Source: Ruminococcus sp.
Lineage (GTDB): Bacteria; Bacillota_A; Clostridia; Oscillospirales; Ruminococcaceae
Length of the DNA stretch: 64,000 bases
Assembly: GCF_016283395.1 (NCBI RefSeq)
Contig: NZ_JAEEMU010000039.1
Coordinates: 62,001-126,000 of the forward strand
Direction of reading: 5' to 3'
Shown: piece by piece, positions 8,163 to 17,096 of the stretch
Position numbering within the stretch: the stretch's first letter is position 1
How the letters are laid out: every line of letters begins with the position of its first letter
Program-made: the position numbers and the translations under genes
Notes under the pieces: model-generated
Told to the model about the DNA's origin: nothing
The model's input: only the letters and a program-made list of their open reading frames with translations
Database searches by the model: none

Positions 8163-9664
8163 ACAGAGAAGAACTTAATGAGGAGTTTAATAAAAACGCA
8201 AATACTGCTCCGAGACAGCCAAAGCCGTTAAGGAAGCTTAAAAGGATAGATAGTTCAAGACCGGCTCAGCCTGTGTATCACGCACTGCACGAAGCTCCGT
8301 CAATAGATATAAGCATAGAAGAGGAAAAGCCGAAAAGACGCGCTCCCGAACCTAAGCAGACATATCACGGACTCCATGAAAAAGGCAGAGCAGGTGATAT
8401 AGTTGAAAGTGACGATTTTGACGATTTCGATGATTATGATTACGACGAAGAAAAAGACGGCAAAAAGAGCAAAAAAGATGCAATAATCAAGACTGTTTCT
8501 ATTCTTCTGAGTATTGTTACAATAATCCTGCTTTTCCTTAATATGCCTATCCTATGGTATAAAAAGAAAGGACAGCCCGACCAGAAAGTATCCATAATAA
8601 AGTATTTCAAGCTTTGGCAGCCACTTGTAGATATCGAAGGTGAACTTGAAAAATCCCAGGTCAACCTTAACGTTGATACAAATGTTGTAACGGATGAATT
8701 TACAGACGGTCTTGACCTTCCTCAGCTCGTTGAAGGTCAGTATACAGTTCTCTTCCTCGGATTTGACGAGGACCAGGAGCTTACCGACGTTATATGGATA
8801 TGCCAGTTCGATATCGCAGCTGCCAAGCTCCATATATTGCAGGTGCCTCGTGACTGTGCTGTTCCGAACTATACAAGCAATCCTACAACAAAGATAAACA
8901 GCGTTTACTATGAAGGCTATGACCAGAGCGTAAGCAAGATACAGCGTGTTGTAAACTGCATACAGGACAATTTCCGTATACCGATAGATGCTTATATCAC
9001 CACAGCCTGCTTTGATATCGTTGATATCGTTGACCTTGTAGGCGGTATACCGATGCACCTTGACAATGAGATCATTTACGAGGCAGATAAGATAATCCCT
9101 GCCGGTGATGTCGTGCTTACAGGTGCTCAGTCAGAGTGGTTCGTTCGTTTCCGTCACGAGTGGCTCCAGGGCGATATCGGACGAGTTCAGAACCAGCGTC
9201 GTTTCATGGCAGCAGCTATGCAGAAGATCCTCAACATAGTCAAGGACGAAGGTAAAATGAAGCTTTACAGCTATCTGAATACAATTTACCAGAATAAGTG
9301 GATAGCTACGGATATGAGTGTTGATGACCTGAGCAAGCTTGCGGATTTCGGTTCTACACTTAAAATGGAAAATGTAAGCGTAAACATGGTACCGGGTGAG
9401 GACGCTATATACTACGCGGCTGACGGAGTAGAGTACAGTATCTACTCTATCCACAAGAGAGCAACTATAGATATGCTCAACGAGTCATTCAGACCATATC
9501 AGCTTCCGCTGCTTATGTCTGAGAGCAATATTATCGAATATGTACAGGAATACGAATATCAGTACGATCTTTACGACGATACAGGCGCAACATTCGAGGA
9601 ACTCGAAACAGCTACAGAGCCTTTGAGAAATCCCGATATGAAACCATGGTGGAAGGAAGATTAA
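8159..9664 (+). CDS. LytR-CpsA-Psr (LCP) family cell-envelope glycan ligase
   Basis: LCP proteins transfer lipid-linked teichoic acid or capsular polymers onto peptidoglycan. The cytoplasmic N-terminus (about 107 residues, charged, with acidic DDFDDFDDYDYDEE) precedes a single transmembrane helix (TVSILLSIVTIILLFLNMPI). The extracellular LCP domain follows: VLFLGFDEDQELTDVIWI, ILQVPRDCAVP, TTKINSVYYEGYD, DIVDLVGGIP and WFVRFRHEWLQGDIGR with the conserved arginines. 501 residues, longer than minimal LCPs because of the N-terminal tail. Overlaps nadD by 4 bp and is followed 3 bp later by rsfS. Placement inside the nadD-rsfS operon is a known clostridial arrangement. Confidence 0.92.
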   Translation: MNREELNEEFNKNANTAPRQPKPLRKLKRIDSSRPAQPVYHALHEAPSIDISIEEEKPKRRAPEPKQTYHGLHEKGRAGDIVESDDFDDFDDYDYDEEKDGKKSKKDAIIKTVSILLSIVTIILLFLNMPILWYKKKGQPDQKVSIIKYFKLWQPLVDIEGELEKSQVNLNVDTNVVTDEFTDGLDLPQLVEGQYTVLFLGFDEDQELTDVIWICQFDIAAAKLHILQVPRDCAVPNYTSNPTTKINSVYYEGYDQSVSKIQRVVNCIQDNFRIPIDAYITTACFDIVDIVDLVGGIPMHLDNEIIYEADKIIPAGDVVLTGAQSEWFVRFRHEWLQGDIGRVQNQRRFMAAAMQKILNIVKDEGKMKLYSYLNTIYQNKWIATDMSVDDLSKLADFGSTLKMENVSVNMVPGEDAIYYAADGVEYSIYSIHKRATIDMLNESFRPYQLPLLMSESNIIEYVQEYEYQYDLYDDTGATFEELETATEPLRNPDMKPWWKED

Positions 9665-9667
9665 TAA

Positions 9668-10027
9668 ATGACCGAACAGGAAAAACTTGAACTTATCATA
9701 AAAACTCTCGACAGCAAGAGAGGTGAGGATATACAGGCTATAAAAATATCAGACCTTACTATCCTTGCAGACTATTTCGTTATCGTAAACGGTACAAGTA
9801 ATACCCACGCAAGAACACTTGCAGACGAAGTTGAGTTCGTGCTCTCACAGAAGGGCATCGAGCCTGAAAGAAGAGAAGCTGATACGGGCAATACATGGAT
9901 AATCCTTGATTATGCAGATATCATCGTTCATGTATTCTATAAGGATACAAGAAACTTCTATAAGCTGGAAGGTCTGTGGGCAGACGGCGAGCAGATAGAT
10001 ATAAGCGGACTTCTTGTGAAGGAGTGA
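9668..10027 (+). CDS. rsfS: Ribosomal silencing factor RsfS
   Basis: RsfS (DUF143/YbeB/Iojap) binds ribosomal protein uL14 and blocks subunit joining during starvation. 119 residues with the family pattern: DILKISDLTILADYFVIVNGT-like segment (here AIKISDLTILADYFVIVNG), TSNTHARTLADEVE, and WIILDYADIIVHVFYKDTRNFY, ending with LEGLWADGEQID. Starts 3 bp after the LCP stop; part of the nadD-yqeK-rsfS module typical of Firmicutes. Confidence 0.96.
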   Translation: MTEQEKLELIIKTLDSKRGEDIQAIKISDLTILADYFVIVNGTSNTHARTLADEVEFVLSQKGIEPERREADTGNTWIILDYADIIVHVFYKDTRNFYKLEGLWADGEQIDISGLLVKE

Positions 10028-10031
10028 GCTT

Positions 10032-10382
10032 ATGAAAACAAATAACGAAAAAGGGCGTATGCTATGCATCATAATAGGAGCTTACCTTATTGCCAAGGCA
10101 GTTCTCAATATGGTCATAGGCGGCGGATTCAGTCTAAGCGATATGCTTATCGCCGTAGGACTTACCTGTGCTATGCTTACAGGCATCAAATTCGTGAACT
10201 ATGGTGTGGCAGCAGTACTTGTGCTGATCGCTGCGATACATCTCCCTGCAAATATATCCAATATCAGTTCAAACTGGCTGTATCTCGTTGAGGGTATAGT
10301 AGATATTGGCTGCGCAGTGCTCCTTTGCGTACACAGCGACATAAAGGAACACTTTACAAACTCGATAAATATTAATAATTAA
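10032..10382 (+). CDS. Small predicted membrane protein, unknown function
   Basis: 116 residues. After a short polar N-terminus, hydrophobic segments are visible at about residues 10-28 (MLCIIIGAYLIAKAVLNMVI), 35-50, 55-72 (VNYGVAAVLVLIAAIHL) and 85-102 (YLVEGIVDIGCAVLLCV), suggesting four membrane spans. No catalytic motif. It lies 4 bp after rsfS and 19 bp before leuS, so it is almost certainly in the same transcript. Not recognised; a role cannot be assigned. Confidence 0.75.
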   Translation: MKTNNEKGRMLCIIIGAYLIAKAVLNMVIGGGFSLSDMLIAVGLTCAMLTGIKFVNYGVAAVLVLIAAIHLPANISNISSNWLYLVEGIVDIGCAVLLCVHSDIKEHFTNSININN

Positions 10383-10401
10383 ATAAAGGAATGATATTAC
10401 A

Positions 10402-12834
10402 ATGAGCAGATATGATTTCACATCTGTTGAAGCCAAATGGCAGAAATACTGGGAAGAACATGAGACATTCAAGACTGATGTCTGGGACTTCAGCAAGCCT
10501 AAGTTCTATGCACTGGATATGTTCCCGTATCCGTCGGGAGTAGGTCTCCACGCAGGTCACCCCGAGGGCTATACAGCTACAGACATCGTTTCACGTATGA
10601 AGCGTATGCAGGGCTATAATGTCCTTCACCCTATGGGATATGACTCTTTCGGACTTCCTGCCGAGCAGTATGCGGTAAATACAGGTAATCACCCCAACGG
10701 CTTTACTCAGGAAAATATCAAGACCTTTTCAAAGCAGCTCAAGGAGCTTGGATTTGATTATGACTGGTCAAAAATGGTAGCTACTTCCGATCCTGAGTTC
10801 TACAAGTGGACTCAGTGGATATTTAAGCAGCTCTATCTTGACGGCTATGCAAAGTATATAGATATGCCTGTAAACTGGTGCGAAGAGCTGGGAACAGTTC
10901 TTTCAAACGATGAAGTTATCGACGGCAAGTCAGAGCGCGGCGGCTTCCCTGTAGTTCGTAAGAACATGAAGCAGTGGGTCATCGACCAGCCTGCATTTGC
11001 AGAAAAGCTCCTTGAAGGACTTGACGAGATCGACTGGCCTGAGTCCACAAAGGCTATGCAGCGCAACTGGATAGGCAAGTCTACAGGTGTAGAGGTTGAA
11101 TTCGACATCGTCGGCGGTGGAAAGTTCTCTATCTTCACAACTTGTATCGAGACTATCTACGGTATCACATTCATGGTACTTGCTCCTGACGGAGCTATCA
11201 CAGAGAGCCTCCTTGACCGTGTTCAGAACAGGGAAGAAGTTGAGGCATACATCGCTGAGACTAAGAAGAAGAACGACATGGACCGTACAGAGCTCAACAA
11301 GACAAAGTCAGGCTGCGAGCTCAAGGGCGTTACTTGTATCAACCCTGTAAACGGCAAGGAAGTTCGTATGTTCATCGGCGATTTCGTACTTGCAAGCTAC
11401 GGTACAGGTGCAGTTATGGCTGTACCGAGCCACGATCAGCGTGACTTTGAGTATGCAATTGCTCATAATATAGACATGATACAGGTAATCGACGGTAAGG
11501 ACGGTCACATCGACGTTTCCGAAGCCGCAATGGAAAAGACAGAGTACCTCGGCAAGGGCTATAAGCTCATCAATTCCGAGGAATTCACAGGTCTTACTGT
11601 TGAGGAAGCAAAGGAAGCTATCACACAGAAGCTTGAAAAAATGGGCAGAGCTAAGCGCACTGTAAACTACCACTTCCGTGAATGGATATTCGCACGTCAG
11701 CGTTACTGGGGCGAACCTGTTCCTGTAGTTCACGGCGAGGACGGTCAGATACACGTTCTTGACGATGAAGAGCTCCCGCTTGTTCTCCCTGAGCTTGATG
11801 ACTACAAGGGCAAGAACGGAAAAGCTCCTCTCGAAAATGCAACAGAGTGGAAAAAGTACGACCACAACGGCATAAAGGGCACTCGTGAGACTTCTACAAT
11901 GCCCGGAAGTGCAGGTTCAAGCTGGTACTACTTCAGATATATCGACCCACACAACGATAAGGAATTCGCAAATCAGGAGCTCCTCAAACACTGGATGCCT
12001 GTTGACCTTTACATCGGCGGTCCAGAGCACGCTGTAGGACACCTTATGTATTCACGTATCTGGAACAGATACCTCTACGATAAGGGTCTTGCACCTACAA
12101 AGGAACCTTTTAAGAAGCTTGTTCATCAGGGAATGATCCTCGGTGAGAACGGTATCAAAATGGGTAAGCGTTTCCCTGAATTTGTTGTAAATCCTTCCGA
12201 TATCGTAAGAGACTACGGTGCAGATACGCTCCGTCTTTACGAGATGTTCATGGGACCTCTCGAAGTCAGCAAACCGTGGAGCAAGAGCGGTGTTGAGGGT
12301 GCAAAGAGATTTGTACAGAGAGTATGGAACTTCTTCATTGAAGCCGAGAACCTTACCGACGACAACGATGGCGCACTCACAAAGGTATATCACCAGACAG
12401 TCAAGAAGGTAACTGACGACTTCGAGAAGCTTGCTTTCAATACAGCTATCAGCCAGATGATGATATTTGTGAATGCTGTTTACAAAAACGGCAAGTGCCC
12501 GAGAGAGTACGCTGAGGGACTTATAAAGATGCTGTCCTGTATCACACCTCATATGGGTGAAGAGATATGGAGCATCATGGGACATAATGATACTATCGCT
12601 TACGAGAGCTGGCCTGTATACGATGAGGAACTCTGCAAGGAGGATACTATCGAGATCGTTGTACAGGTAAACGGAAAGCTCAAGGCTAAGCTGAATATCG
12701 AAATGGACGCTGACAAGGATTCCGTAATGGAAATGGCTATGTCAGATGAAAAGGTAAAGGAAGCTGTTGAGGGTAAAAACATACTCAAACAGATATATGT
12801 ACCAAATAAACTTGTTAATATTGTAGCAAAATAA
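10402..12834 (+). CDS. leuS: Leucyl-tRNA synthetase
   Basis: Charges tRNA-Leu. Class I core: MFPYPSGVGLHAGHPEGYTA with the HIGH-type HAGH near residue 50; WCEELGTVLSNDEV; CP1 editing insert at about residues 225-390 with SYGTGAVMAVPSHDQRDFEYA; MPGSAGSSWYYFRYIDP; leucyl-specific C-terminal VQVNGKLKAK. 810 residues, normal bacterial length. Two deviations can be read directly: the KMSKS loop is KMGKR (about residue 585) and the threonine-rich editing motif, usually TTRPDT or TTRCDT, is TTCIET (about residue 245). The editing Asp (HDQRD) is retained. It ends the smc-side operon; the next gene has its own promoter. Confidence 0.97.
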   Translation: MSRYDFTSVEAKWQKYWEEHETFKTDVWDFSKPKFYALDMFPYPSGVGLHAGHPEGYTATDIVSRMKRMQGYNVLHPMGYDSFGLPAEQYAVNTGNHPNGFTQENIKTFSKQLKELGFDYDWSKMVATSDPEFYKWTQWIFKQLYLDGYAKYIDMPVNWCEELGTVLSNDEVIDGKSERGGFPVVRKNMKQWVIDQPAFAEKLLEGLDEIDWPESTKAMQRNWIGKSTGVEVEFDIVGGGKFSIFTTCIETIYGITFMVLAPDGAITESLLDRVQNREEVEAYIAETKKKNDMDRTELNKTKSGCELKGVTCINPVNGKEVRMFIGDFVLASYGTGAVMAVPSHDQRDFEYAIAHNIDMIQVIDGKDGHIDVSEAAMEKTEYLGKGYKLINSEEFTGLTVEEAKEAITQKLEKMGRAKRTVNYHFREWIFARQRYWGEPVPVVHGEDGQIHVLDDEELPLVLPELDDYKGKNGKAPLENATEWKKYDHNGIKGTRETSTMPGSAGSSWYYFRYIDPHNDKEFANQELLKHWMPVDLYIGGPEHAVGHLMYSRIWNRYLYDKGLAPTKEPFKKLVHQGMILGENGIKMGKRFPEFVVNPSDIVRDYGADTLRLYEMFMGPLEVSKPWSKSGVEGAKRFVQRVWNFFIEAENLTDDNDGALTKVYHQTVKKVTDDFEKLAFNTAISQMMIFVNAVYKNGKCPREYAEGLIKMLSCITPHMGEEIWSIMGHNDTIAYESWPVYDEELCKEDTIEIVVQVNGKLKAKLNIEMDADKDSVMEMAMSDEKVKEAVEGKNILKQIYVPNKLVNIVAK

Positions 12835-12861
12835 CGAAATTTTAAGACGCACAAAAAATGC

Positions 12862-12890
12862 TTGACAACGAGCAGAAAATGTGGTAAACT
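12862..12890 (+). promoter_or_regulatory. Sigma-A promoter of rpsU
   Basis: TTGACA at 12862-12867, a 17-nt spacer, and TAAACT at 12885-12890, just after leuS. Transcription would begin near 12897, giving a leader of about 133 nt before rpsU. Confidence 0.8.
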
Positions 12891-12961
12891 ATTAATATAT
12901 TCTTTATAACTATTTATATGTAATCTGCTATATAGTGGGGGACGCGATGTCTACCGCTCGA

Positions 12962-13010
12962 CAGGGTGGTTAGCATAGATGCTTCGGAGCAAAGCTCCGT
13001 GCAACCTCTG
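12962..13010 (+). promoter_or_regulatory. Structured rpsU leader (three-way junction)
   Basis: The leader folds by eye into a junction. CAGG (12962-12965) pairs with TCTG (13007-13010, one G-U) and GGTT (12968-12971) with AACC (13003-13006), enclosing two hairpins: AGCAT/ATGCT (12972-12983) and CGGAGC/GCTCCG with AAA loop (12985-12999). The RBS GGGAGGG (13016-13022) follows directly. A role in autogenous control of S21 is inference; no known leader family was recognised. Confidence 0.6.
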
Positions 13011-13029
13011 AACAAGGGAGGGAAATTTA

Positions 13030-13203
13030 GTGGCAGAAGTTCGTGTTGGCAAAAACGAGTCTTTAGACACAGCTCTTAAGAGATTTAAGAGATCATGTGC
13101 AAAGGATGGCGTAATTGCTGAGGTTCGTAAGAGAGAGCACTACGAAAAGCCTTCAGTTAAGCGTAAGAAGAAGTCTGAGGCAGCTCGTAAGCGTAAGTAT
13201 TGA
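13030..13203 (+). CDS. rpsU: 30S ribosomal protein S21
   Basis: 57 residues, GTG start preceded by GGGAGGG. The sequence [20 protein letters not shown], then [20 protein letters not shown] and the arginine/lysine-rich end, is diagnostic of bS21. The protein binds the 30S platform near the anti-Shine-Dalgarno region. Transcribed alone: own promoter at 12862 and a terminator at 13231. Confidence 0.97.
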   Translation: MAEVRVGKNESLDTALKRFKRSCAKDGVIAEVRKREHYEKPSVKRKKKSEAARKRKY

Positions 13204-13230
13204 TCTTACGGAATTATTAATGTTGATAAA

Positions 13231-13252
13231 AGCGGGCTGCGGCTCGCTTTTT
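13231..13252 (+). terminator. Intrinsic terminator after rpsU
   Basis: AGCGGGC (13231-13237), loop TGCG, GCTCGCT (13242-13248) with one G-U pair, followed by a T run. Confidence 0.8.
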
Positions 13253-13281
13253 CATTTGTTTGAACGGAGTTGACAAATAGC

Positions 13282-13809
13282 TTGGGTTTAAAACATAAGA
13301 TAACAAAAACTGACGTGGATTTTGCTTTCAGAAAAACTGTTGATATCACACCTGCATTTCTGAAAAAGCACGGTATCAAGGGGCTTATCCTTGATGTTGA
13401 CAATACTCTTACTACACATGATAATCCCGTTCCTGCCGATGGGATAACCGAGTGGCTGGAGAATATGAAAAAGAACGGGATAAAGCTTATAATCGTATCG
13501 AATAACCATGCAGAGCGTGTGAGAACATTTGCTGATCCGCTTGGACTTGATTTCGTCAGTGACAGCGGCAAACCGCTGAAAAGGGGATATACAGCAGCTA
13601 TGAAAAAAATGGGGCTCTCTCCTGAGGAGACTGCTGCCGTGGGCGATCAGCTGTTTACAGATGTATGGGGAGCAAATTTAGCAAAGGTCAGAATGTTATA
13701 TGTTGAACCTATGGAGCTTGAACCAAAGTCGAAAAGGTTCATAAGATTTAAAAGAGTTCTTGAAAAGCCTTTTCTTCCAAAGAAATTTGTCGATGACAAG
13801 AAGGAGTAA
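13282..13809 (+). CDS. YqeG family HAD-type phosphatase
   Basis: HAD superfamily, YqeG/TIGR01668 type (phosphatidylglycerophosphatase-like in some lineages; substrate here unknown). Motif I LILDVDNTLTTHD, motif II IVSNNHAERV, Lys in KPLKRGYTAAMKKM, motif III AAVGDQLFTDVWGAN. About 175 residues, typical. Start choice: a TTG at 13270 touches the GGAG (13266-13269) and cannot use it, whereas the in-frame TTG at 13282 has a 12-nt spacer; either is non-ATG, so the exact start is uncertain. Ends 2 bp before aroQ. Confidence 0.88.
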   Translation: MGLKHKITKTDVDFAFRKTVDITPAFLKKHGIKGLILDVDNTLTTHDNPVPADGITEWLENMKKNGIKLIIVSNNHAERVRTFADPLGLDFVSDSGKPLKRGYTAAMKKMGLSPEETAAVGDQLFTDVWGANLAKVRMLYVEPMELEPKSKRFIRFKRVLEKPFLPKKFVDDKKE

Positions 13810-13811
13810 AT

Positions 13812-14243
13812 ATGATAAAGAAAATACTTGTTATACACGGTCCTAATCTCAATCTCTTAGGAGAGCGCGAACCCGGAGTTTACGGAAATTCTTCCATTGA
13901 TACACTTAACAGCAATATAATCGACCGTGCAAAGGAACAGGGACTTGAATGCGAGATATTCCAGTCAAATCATGAGGGAGCTATCATTGATAAGCTTCAC
14001 GCTGCAAGAACTGCATTTGACGGAGTTATCCTCAATGCAGGTGCGTATACACATTACAGCTATGCTATACGCGACGCTATTGCAGCTATAAAGATACCTG
14101 TTATCGAAGTACACATCAGCAATGTTTTTGCGCGTGATGAGTTCCGCTCAAATTCAGTTATCGCACCCGTATGCAAGGGCAGCATAAGCGGCTTCGGCTT
14201 CGGCAGCTATTATCTTGCAGTACAGGCACTTGCTGAGCTTTGA
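13812..14243 (+). CDS. aroQ: Type II 3-dehydroquinate dehydratase
   Basis: Dodecameric dehydratase of the shikimate pathway (3-dehydroquinate to 3-dehydroshikimate). Motifs: HGPNLNLLGEREPGVYG (active-site loop with Arg and Tyr), QSNHEGAIIDKLH, LNAGAYTHYSYAIRDA, and IEVHISNVFARDEFR with the catalytic His. 143 residues, normal. Located between the YqeG phosphatase (2 bp) and an M24 peptidase (11 bp) in one operon. Confidence 0.97.
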   Translation: MIKKILVIHGPNLNLLGEREPGVYGNSSIDTLNSNIIDRAKEQGLECEIFQSNHEGAIIDKLHAARTAFDGVILNAGAYTHYSYAIRDAIAAIKIPVIEVHISNVFARDEFRSNSVIAPVCKGSISGFGFGSYYLAVQALAEL

Positions 14244-14253
14244 GAGGTGCATA

Positions 14254-15318
14254 ATGTCGAGATTTGACAAACTTTTCGAGGAGTTTGACGGGGCGGACTG
14301 CGCCCTTATCACCTCGGACATAAACAGAAGATATTTTACGGGTATGAAGTCATCAGCAGGAGTAGTTCTTGCGTTTCCCGATAAGGCGTATTTGCTTATA
14401 GATTTCCGCTATATCGAAAAGGCAAGAGCAACGGTAAAGGACGCTGAGGTAATTGAGGCTAAAAAGCTCTATCCTCAGATAATGGACCTCCTGACAAAGC
14501 ACGGTGCAAAGTCAATGGCTATAGAGTCGGAGACAATGACCGTCAAGGAGCTCAATGCCTATGAGCATTTCTATACCACTATTGAAATCATACATAACGA
14601 TAGTCTGAGCAATGCTATATCCAACCTGAGAATGGTCAAGGACGAAAGCGAGATAGAGTGTATACAGAAGGCCCAGGAAATAGCTGAAAAAGCACTTGAA
14701 GACGTCAAGAAGTTCATAAAAGTCGGCGTTACAGAGCGTGAGATCGCACTTGAACTCAACCGACTCATGTTCGCTTACGGAGCTGAGGACTTATCTTTCG
14801 ACACTATCGTGCTTTCTGGCGCAAATACTTCAATGCCTCACGGAGTTCCCTCAGATAAAAAGGTGGAGAATGGCGAATTCGTGCTTATCGACTTTGGTGC
14901 GGTTTATAACGGCTATCACAGTGATATGACACGTACCCTCTGCGTTGGAGAGCCAAGCGAGGAAATGAAGAAGGTGTACGATATCGTCCTGAATGCACAG
15001 CTTGCAGGTATAGAAGCAGCAAAGGCGGGGATAATCGGATGTGACCTTGATAAGATATCCCGTGATGTTATTGAGCAGGCAGGATATGGCAGCTGCTTTG
15101 GACATTCTCTCGGTCACGGAGTAGGTATGGAGATACACGAAAAGCCCAATGCTTCGCCGAATTATAAAGCTCCGCTGAGCTGTGGTGCAGTCGTTACCAT
15201 AGAGCCTGGTATCTATATAGAAGGTAAATTCGGAGTGCGTATAGAGGATTTTGTCATTTTAACTGAAAATGGCTGCAAAAACTTGACAAAAAGTGCAAAA
15301 AATCTCATATCTTTATAA
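14254..15318 (+). CDS. M24B metallopeptidase (Xaa-Pro aminopeptidase/dipeptidase)
   Basis: Pita-bread-fold aminopeptidase that removes residues preceding proline. Start ATG 14254 follows GAGAGG. The N-terminal creatinase-type domain is about residues 1-120. The catalytic domain contains the dinuclear metal ligands: Asp in DFGAVYNGYHSDMTRT (two Asp), His in GHSLGHGVGMEIHEKP, Glu in TIEPGIYIEG and Glu in GVRIEDFVIL. 354 residues, typical of the clostridial PepQ/PepP-like family next to aroQ and efp, an order seen widely in Firmicutes. Confidence 0.95.
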   Translation: MSRFDKLFEEFDGADCALITSDINRRYFTGMKSSAGVVLAFPDKAYLLIDFRYIEKARATVKDAEVIEAKKLYPQIMDLLTKHGAKSMAIESETMTVKELNAYEHFYTTIEIIHNDSLSNAISNLRMVKDESEIECIQKAQEIAEKALEDVKKFIKVGVTEREIALELNRLMFAYGAEDLSFDTIVLSGANTSMPHGVPSDKKVENGEFVLIDFGAVYNGYHSDMTRTLCVGEPSEEMKKVYDIVLNAQLAGIEAAKAGIIGCDLDKISRDVIEQAGYGSCFGHSLGHGVGMEIHEKPNASPNYKAPLSCGAVVTIEPGIYIEGKFGVRIEDFVILTENGCKNLTKSAKNLISL

Positions 15319-15335
15319 TAATATCACTTTAGGTA

Positions 15336-15364
15336 TTGCAAAAATTCCCGAAATGTGATAAAAT
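15336..15364 (+). promoter_or_regulatory. Candidate sigma-A promoter of efp
   Basis: TTGCAA at 15336-15341, 17-nt spacer, TAAAAT at 15359-15364, in the 87-bp gap upstream of efp. Confidence 0.55.
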
Positions 15365-15405
15365 AAAGTATCATGTTAATTTGAAAAATACGGAGGTTAT
15401 TTATA

Positions 15406-15963
15406 ATGATTTCAGCAGGAGATTTCAGAAACGGCGTTACTTTTGAGCTCGACGGACAGGTAGTTCAGGTAATTGAATTCCAGCACGTTAAGCCAGGTAA
15501 GGGTGCCGCTTTTGTAAGAACTAAATACAAGAACGTAATCACAGGTTCAGTTGTTGAAACTTCTTTCAACCCAACTGCTAAGTTCCCAACAGCATTCGTT
15601 GAGAGAAAGGATATGCAGTACAGCTACAACGACGGCGAGCTTTACTACTTCATGGATCTTGAGACATATGAGCAGGTTCCGATCAGTGCATCTACACTCG
15701 GCGACAACTTCAAGTTCGTTAAGGAAGAGATGATCTGTAAGATCCTTTCATACAAGGGCAACGTTTTCGGCGTTGAGCCACCTAACTTCGTTGAACTCAA
15801 GGTTACACAGACTGACCCAGGTTTCAAGGGTGATACAGCTACAAACGCTACAAAGCCTGCTACACTTGAGACAGGTGCAGAGATCAAGGTTCCGCTCTTC
15901 ATCGATGAAGGCGAGATCATTCAGGTCGACACAAGAACAGGCGAGTATATGTCAAGAGCATAA
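15406..15963 (+). CDS. efp: Translation elongation factor P
   Basis: EF-P rescues ribosomes stalled at polyproline. [20 protein letters not shown] begins the KOW-like domain; [14 protein letters not shown] carries the conserved loop Lys that is modified or used directly. Two OB domains follow, ending with [10 protein letters not shown]. 185 residues, full length. RBS CGGAGG before the ATG. Own promoter, downstream of the M24 peptidase as is common in Firmicutes. Confidence 0.98.
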   Translation: MISAGDFRNGVTFELDGQVVQVIEFQHVKPGKGAAFVRTKYKNVITGSVVETSFNPTAKFPTAFVERKDMQYSYNDGELYYFMDLETYEQVPISASTLGDNFKFVKEEMICKILSYKGNVFGVEPPNFVELKVTQTDPGFKGDTATNATKPATLETGAEIKVPLFIDEGEIIQVDTRTGEYMSRA

Positions 15964-16008
15964 GCTCACCATTTTATAAAGACTTTATTTTGAGAGGAGG
16001 AGCTTGTT

Positions 16009-16479
16009 ATGAAGCTTACCGAGAAAATGTCATATTTACAGGGACTTATCGACGGTCTTGAGATCGATTCTTCCACTAAGGAGGGAAAGGCTCTCATTCA
16101 GATGTCAGAGGTAATGTCCGAAATGGTAATGTATGTTGAGGATCTTCAGTCACAGGTCGATGAGCTCACAGAGCTTTGCGATATCCTTGATGAGGATCTC
16201 GGAGCTGTTGAAGATGATTTCTATGAAGATCTTGACAGCGATGAGGACGACGATGATGAAGATTGGGACGATGATGACGAGTTCGATTTCGATGATGACG
16301 ATGATGAGCTTTACGAGATCACTTGCCCTACCTGCGGAGATACTATCCTTCTTGATGAGGGGATGATTGAAGAGGGTTCTATGAAATGTCCTAATTGTGA
16401 TGAGCTCCTTGAATTTGATTACGATGACCTCACTATTGAGGATTTCGAGGACAAGGCTGAAGAGCCTGAAAAGAAGTAA
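16009..16479 (+). CDS. Acidic zinc-ribbon protein of the CD1247 N-terminal-domain type
   Basis: 156 residues. The N-terminal helix bundle (KMSYLQGLIDGLEIDSSTKE) resembles the CD1247 N-terminal domain family of Clostridia, named from recall. A central run of about 40 residues is almost all Asp/Glu, followed by a rubredoxin-like zinc ribbon with CPTCG and CPNCD pairs, then another acidic tail. No signal peptide or membrane segment. Function unknown; it follows efp by 45 bp with a strong GAGAGGAGG RBS and ends in a clear terminator, so it is probably co-expressed with efp. Confidence 0.85.
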   Translation: MKLTEKMSYLQGLIDGLEIDSSTKEGKALIQMSEVMSEMVMYVEDLQSQVDELTELCDILDEDLGAVEDDFYEDLDSDEDDDDEDWDDDDEFDFDDDDDELYEITCPTCGDTILLDEGMIEEGSMKCPNCDELLEFDYDDLTIEDFEDKAEEPEKK

Positions 16480-16498
16480 TCAGCTTTATAAAAAACAG

Positions 16499-16537
16499 GC
16501 TGCGGATAGAGTTATCTTCCGCAGCTTTAATTTTTTT
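16499..16537 (+). terminator. Intrinsic terminator after the zinc-ribbon gene
   Basis: GCTGCGGA (16499-16506) pairs with TCCGCAGC (16518-16525); a T-rich tract with seven T in a row follows. Confidence 0.85.
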
Positions 16538-16607
16538 CGGAATTTTTTATTTTTTTCTGTAACGAAAGTTTTGTATCGTAGTCTTATAGTTGAAGGCGGT
16601 GAGAAGT

Positions 16608-17096
16608 ATGAGTCAGGTCGAAGAGCTCTACAAAGACTATTTTCATGATGTATTCCTGTATATACGGTCGTTGTCTGCTGATGAAGCACTTGCTGAGGAT
16701 ATTACTCAGGAGACATTTTTCAAGGCTATAAAGTCTGTTGACAAATTCCGCGGTGACTGTGATATAAGAGTATGGCTGTGTCAGATAGCAAAAAATCTGC
16801 TGTATACACACAACAAGAAGCAAAAACGCTATACGGGAGAGGAAGTTCCCGAGACAGTTGCCGATACTTCCGTGACTATGGAGGAACTTCTTGAAAACAG
16901 CCAGCAGTCAATGGAAATACACCGTGTACTTCATACTCTTGTCGAACCTTACAAAGAAGTATTTACCCTGAGAGTGTTCGGAGAACTGAGTTTCCGACAA
17001 ATTGGTGATATCTTTGGAAAGACTGAAAGCTGGGCGCGAGTGACATTCCACCGTGCAAAGCTGAAAATAATAGATGAACTGGAGGTACAGAAATGA
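16608..17096 (+). CDS. ECF-type RNA polymerase sigma factor
   Basis: 162 residues with sigma regions 2 and 4 only. Region 2: LYKDYFHDVFLYIRS, EDITQETFFKAIKSVDKFRG (2.2) and WLCQIAKNLLYTHNKK (2.3/2.4). Region 4: VEPYKEVFTLRVFGELSFRQ and GKTESWARVTFHRAKLKI helix-turn-helix. Start ATG 16608 is chosen over TTG 16590 because AGGCGGTGA lies just before it. Overlaps the anti-sigma gene by 4 bp (ATGA), the usual sign of a sigma/anti-sigma pair. The extracytoplasmic signal is unknown. Confidence 0.94.
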   Translation: MSQVEELYKDYFHDVFLYIRSLSADEALAEDITQETFFKAIKSVDKFRGDCDIRVWLCQIAKNLLYTHNKKQKRYTGEEVPETVADTSVTMEELLENSQQSMEIHRVLHTLVEPYKEVFTLRVFGELSFRQIGDIFGKTESWARVTFHRAKLKIIDELEVQK

